From: Euryodendron excelsum
Lineage: Eukaryota; Streptophyta; Magnoliopsida; Ericales; Pentaphylacaceae
Assembly: GCA_033060915.1 (NCBI GenBank)
Contig: CM065378.1
Coordinates: 12,101,001-12,165,000, forward strand
Length of the DNA: 64,000 bases
Direction: 5' to 3'
Made by a program: the position numbers and the translations under genes. Within the stretch, counting starts at the first letter, position 1; each line of letters opens with the position of its first letter. Shown here in pieces: positions 60,449-64,000 of the stretch. The notes under the pieces were generated by a model. That model did not search any database, was not told the origin of the DNA, and saw nothing but the letters and a program-made list of their open reading frames with translations.

Positions 60449-60560
60449 AATAAAATAATCACTTCATTCCAATAATTATTGCTACCCCTCTAAATCCTAA
60501 CAGTTGAAAAAAAAAAAAAAGCAATATATATATCATGCAATAAGTTGTAGATTAATTGAA

Positions 60561-61022
60561 CTATGATTCAGTATCACAATACTCCTTAAACTATAAAACA
60601 TAGTACATTAACCCCTTAAACTATTAAGTTGTATCAAATAAATCCCTTTTGTTAGCAATATATTAGCAATCTATTAGGAGAGTAGATGAAAAATTATTAT
60701 ATAACTTGCACATGCTCACAAAAGTTCATTTTATACCTAAATTACCTTCTTTATTTGTAATCATTGTTTAATGACTAAAATTTTTCTTGTATTGCTTTTA
60801 TATTTACATGTCTTTTCAAAAGATATTTCAGTCATTAAACAATTATTATATTAAAAGAATATCAATATAGGTATAAAACTATACTTTTGTAAATATATAC
60901 TAGTCAAATAATAATTTTTTATCTATTTTCTTAATAGATTTCAAACATTAATACATATTCATAATTTAAGAAATCAATGTATTACATTTTATAATTTAAA
61001 AATTTTAAGATACTAAGTCATA
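60561..61022. repeat. Second TIR element downstream of the GUB_WAK gene
   Basis: The left part (about 60561-60690) and the inverse of the right part (about 60930-61022) match imperfectly, through TTAAACTAT, ATAGTACATTAA/ATGTAATACATTGA and AATCTATTAGG/AATCTATTAAG. AT-rich with no frame. Confidence 0.55.
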
Positions 61023-61966
61023 GTTTAAGAAATATATTTGTAAGTAGCCTAACTTAAAAACCATCCGATCTATAGAACGAGTTTGCAGCTCATCGGCTTT
61101 GTCGAATATGCGATCCAGCTTGTAAAGTAGAGCACTCAGGCCTTAAGGAATTGATCATACTAGAAATTTAGATTTGTTCCTTCTAGTGGAATAGGGTTCC
61201 TGCTTTTTAAGCACCTCCACTAAGAGAGAATCACTTCATCATAATTAATAGGTTCTTTCTTTATCCAGATAGTGATATTAGAAAGCTTTACAGCTACAGA
61301 TTATTCTGCAACAAACGAATATATTCCCAAATCATTCACATCCCCACTTCATTGACAGGCTCCGGAGTTTCATGAAGCCCTGGATTTGAGCAAGATTTAA
61401 ATCCCAGTTAGGTTAGATCATTGCAGAAATTGGAATCCCCTAAGCCAATACTCTTGGGCCACAGAGTTCAGACAAAGGAATTGGAAATAAACATCCAGCA
61501 TGTTTAATTTGGTTTTCCAGGGCCGAAATGGCTGATAAAAGCTGAATGCAACTGGAAAGGGCAAACATCTAGCATTTCTTCTCAACAAGCTGATGTTTGA
61601 AACTTCAAAAAACAGAAAACACAAAAAACAAAAAAACCGAAGAAGAAGAAGAAGGCCAAATAAATAATCATTTCGTTTTTGCTTCTTTCCTTTTTTTCAA
61701 TCTGGATACATAACTAAGGTCAATAAAAATTGTTCCCCATACATTCCCAGAAGTAACGTTATTCCTCCAATGGCCCCAAAAGAACGAATAAATTGAATAA
61801 TTAATGAATTAATAGAAGTAAACAGACAAGCCCAGATATATCAAAATAACACTAATATCTACAAGCCATGACTGCAAAAGTTGTTTATTTACTTACCCTT
61901 TACCTATTTTTTAACTTGAAGTTCTCCGCCTGAAAATGATTTCCGCTATCATCGTGATGACCGGGG

Positions 61967-63935
61967 TCATCTCATGTTGCAGCACTGGGCTTCTCCTAGA
62001 TGTTGCAAAGTGTCCCACAAGCAGATCATCTGTCTTGGAGACTGGTAATGTGCTGTATAATAATCTTCAATGCAACCGAACTGACAGAACATCACGCTGT
62101 GCAAATACTCAACCGGCCTGGAACTGTTGAACTGTTCTACCCACATCCCCATGCTCACATCTTCCATCTTGAACAACTGCAACATGCAGAACGAGTTTAA
62201 ATAAACATCAAGAACTACATACAATTGCCTCCATAGAGAGAGAGAGGGAGGGAGAGAGTGCATACCCTCAACTTGTGTTTTTCAAACTCTGATACAATAT
62301 ATAGTGCAATATCAGGTGACACTATGTAACCGGGCCCATTTGCATAGGGTGGATACATTTCTTCCGGCCATTGCTGTGATTCCAAAAAACAGAAATGAAT
62401 GAGCACACTGGTTCATGATATGGAGAGATTCACATTCCCCAATAAAACAAACTACAAACCAAGATAGCACTAGAGGTTAGATAGGTAAATGAGATGTTAA
62501 AAGAAAGAAATTAAGATTAAAAAAGTTGTTTTATGATAATACGACATTCATATGTAGTAGTGGAATTTTCATTTTACAAAATTTCCTTTGTGTTTGACCA
62601 GCTTAAATCAGGATTTTATTGAGTGTGTACTCTCTTAGGTCAAGGAAAACCTTCCCAACCCCCATACATGAATGAGGTAGAAGCTAGTCTATGTGCATTG
62701 CTCATATTCCAACTTCAGCTCCGTCAGAGACAGAAAACTTCCCACAGATCTCATGATCACATCCAATTTGAATGCAATAGATAGCAGGGGTATAAAATGT
62801 CTCACAATAACCAATGGCAAAGCCGAATTTTCAACAAGATGAATTACGTAAAAACCAACGAGGAAAAGTACATAAATACAAAAAATATGTGTGTTTATGG
62901 TTCTATATTCAAAGCTCCTCAGTTGAGCAAGAACCCAGAAAGTAAATAAAAGCCAAACCAGGGCCGTAGGACATTCTAGTATGAAACTGTAAGTTATAAA
63001 GGAAGATAAGAGCTAAGAATTTGCACTTCTATCAGCTAGTTTCGTTATAATTCCAATAGTGGAAACCTAAAGCGTCTTATCAAAAGAAGCAACCAGGTAA
63101 TGCAAGTGGGTATGTCTCCAAAGATAGTAAACTCAAGGGAGAAACTGAGAAATTATACCTCATATGTCACCGCCCATTTACCATCACGTAGGGGCTTGTG
63201 GTAGTAATTCATATTTCCCATATACAGGCTTCCACCACTGCGGACTTTCTTCACTTCATTGATGACAGCATCTATCCTAACAAATGTGTCATCATCGCAC
63301 TTCATAATATAGTTTGCTGCCACTTTGCGAACCTGAAAAAAACCAATGCATTGATAAATTATTTATGAAAATACCACAAAAAAAGGGTTGCCAGCTTCGG
63401 ATTTTAATGCACCACCCACCCCATATTCACAGATTGCAACAGTCTTCAGAACAACAAGGTCATAGTTATCCATGTACGGCACTATGACAATATCTCCAAA
63501 AAACTCTGCTTCTTTCATTAGCTCTACATTGACTTCCTTTCTTCCATGCTGTCAAAATAAAAGTTCCTAGATAAGTATGCAACTTGAGGTTTTCACACAG
63601 AAGGTCTGTCAGGAAATAAGACATGCCACTTTGCCAACCCTTACCAGTGCTACAAAAAACCGAGCTACAACGTAGGAAGATTTGATAAATGGATGCTGCA
63701 TCCAGGACTTCCTCACAGCCATCCTCTCAGCAAAATGATTGCCTGCAGAAAGAATGCCGATGAAAAGCTCCACAGGCCAATTAGGAAGAGGCAGGGCCTG
63801 CCATTTAGTCAACATCTCCAGATGCTTCTGTGGAGCAAAGCTTGGATGCGATGTGGGTAACGAGGCAGCAAATATAGAATGCACGTCAACATCCCCTTTT
63901 ATAAACAGCCCCGTCGCATCCTCAAGAGTGAATCC
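61967..63935 (-). CDS. GALT: Hydroxyproline O-galactosyltransferase (GALT family, GT31), 3' part
   Basis: Five in-phase exons on the minus strand: 63935-63645, 63548-63420, 63332-63159, 62373-62266, 62176-61967, giving the last 303 residues; the acceptor at 63936 shows that earlier exons lie beyond the window. The visible part starts at the end of the galectin-like region ([18 protein letters not shown]), then the GT31 galactosyltransferase domain: [52 protein letters not shown] with the metal-binding [14 protein letters not shown], and the [15 protein letters not shown] block. It ends AQCCNMR. Such enzymes are Golgi type II membrane proteins that add the first galactose to hydroxyproline on arabinogalactan proteins; the anchor would be in the missing exons. 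The 61400-61966 interval probably holds its 3' untranslated region. Confidence 0.92.
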
Positions 63936-64000
63936 CTGTCAACATAATATGATAATAAGCATCGTGAGACTATCCCCATTCGTCACGAATACACAACATC

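Overview
The window looks like nuclear DNA of a dicot plant. Genes are split by GT-AG introns with AT-rich intergenic DNA, CT/GA microsatellites sit in 5' leaders, several transposon classes are present, and the protein families are plant-specific (tau-class glutathione transferases, DUF569 proteins, LRK10L/WAK-like receptors, HIPL, arabinogalactan galactosyltransferase). I cannot name the species. There is no prokaryotic, organellar or CRISPR content. All splice models were built by hand from frame continuity and family similarity.

Layout. 1-6064: repeats, including a MITE-like palindrome and a rearranged Ty1/copia remnant. 6065-9779: two DUF569 (actin-crosslinking/fascin-like) genes on the minus strand; the second appears to lack the C-terminal module. 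11561-13736: a 2.2 kb CACTA-type element with a TAC target duplication. 15104-16428: a palindromic Mutator-type element with four 179-bp internal repeats. 19037-21016: an intronless LRK10L/WAK-like receptor kinase (+). 21906-26437: a complete 14-exon TTC38-like gene (-). 28211-46447: a tau GST array of four apparently coding genes (A-, B+, D-, E-), one frameshifted gene (C+), a broken exon 1 (-) and an exon 2 scrap (-), with an LTR-retrotransposon gag fragment in the middle. 50906-50976: a degenerate tRNA-Gly(GCC). 52118-55365: HIPL-type gene (+). 58535-59528: a WAK galacturonan-binding protein without a kinase (+). 61967-63935: the 3' part of a hydroxyproline O-galactosyltransferase gene (-), running off the window.

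The genes form no single pathway, but several act at the cell surface or wall (receptor kinase, GUB_WAK protein, HIPL, AGP galactosyltransferase) and the GSTs form a detoxification cluster. The gene order DUF569, LRK10L kinase, TTC38-like, tau GSTs, and the HIPL/GALT pairing, resemble blocks I recall on Arabidopsis chromosomes 1 and 5, so this is probably an old conserved neighbourhood.

The most informative part is the GST array. A head-to-head gene pair seems to have been duplicated (A/B and broken copy/C). Mobile-element insertions then separate the copies: one in the 5' leader of C, one beside the TATA box of E, and others that lengthen the introns of D and E. I found no clearly new biological system. 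The best candidates for something undescribed are the palindromic 179-bp-repeat element and a recurrent purine-rich MITE family.
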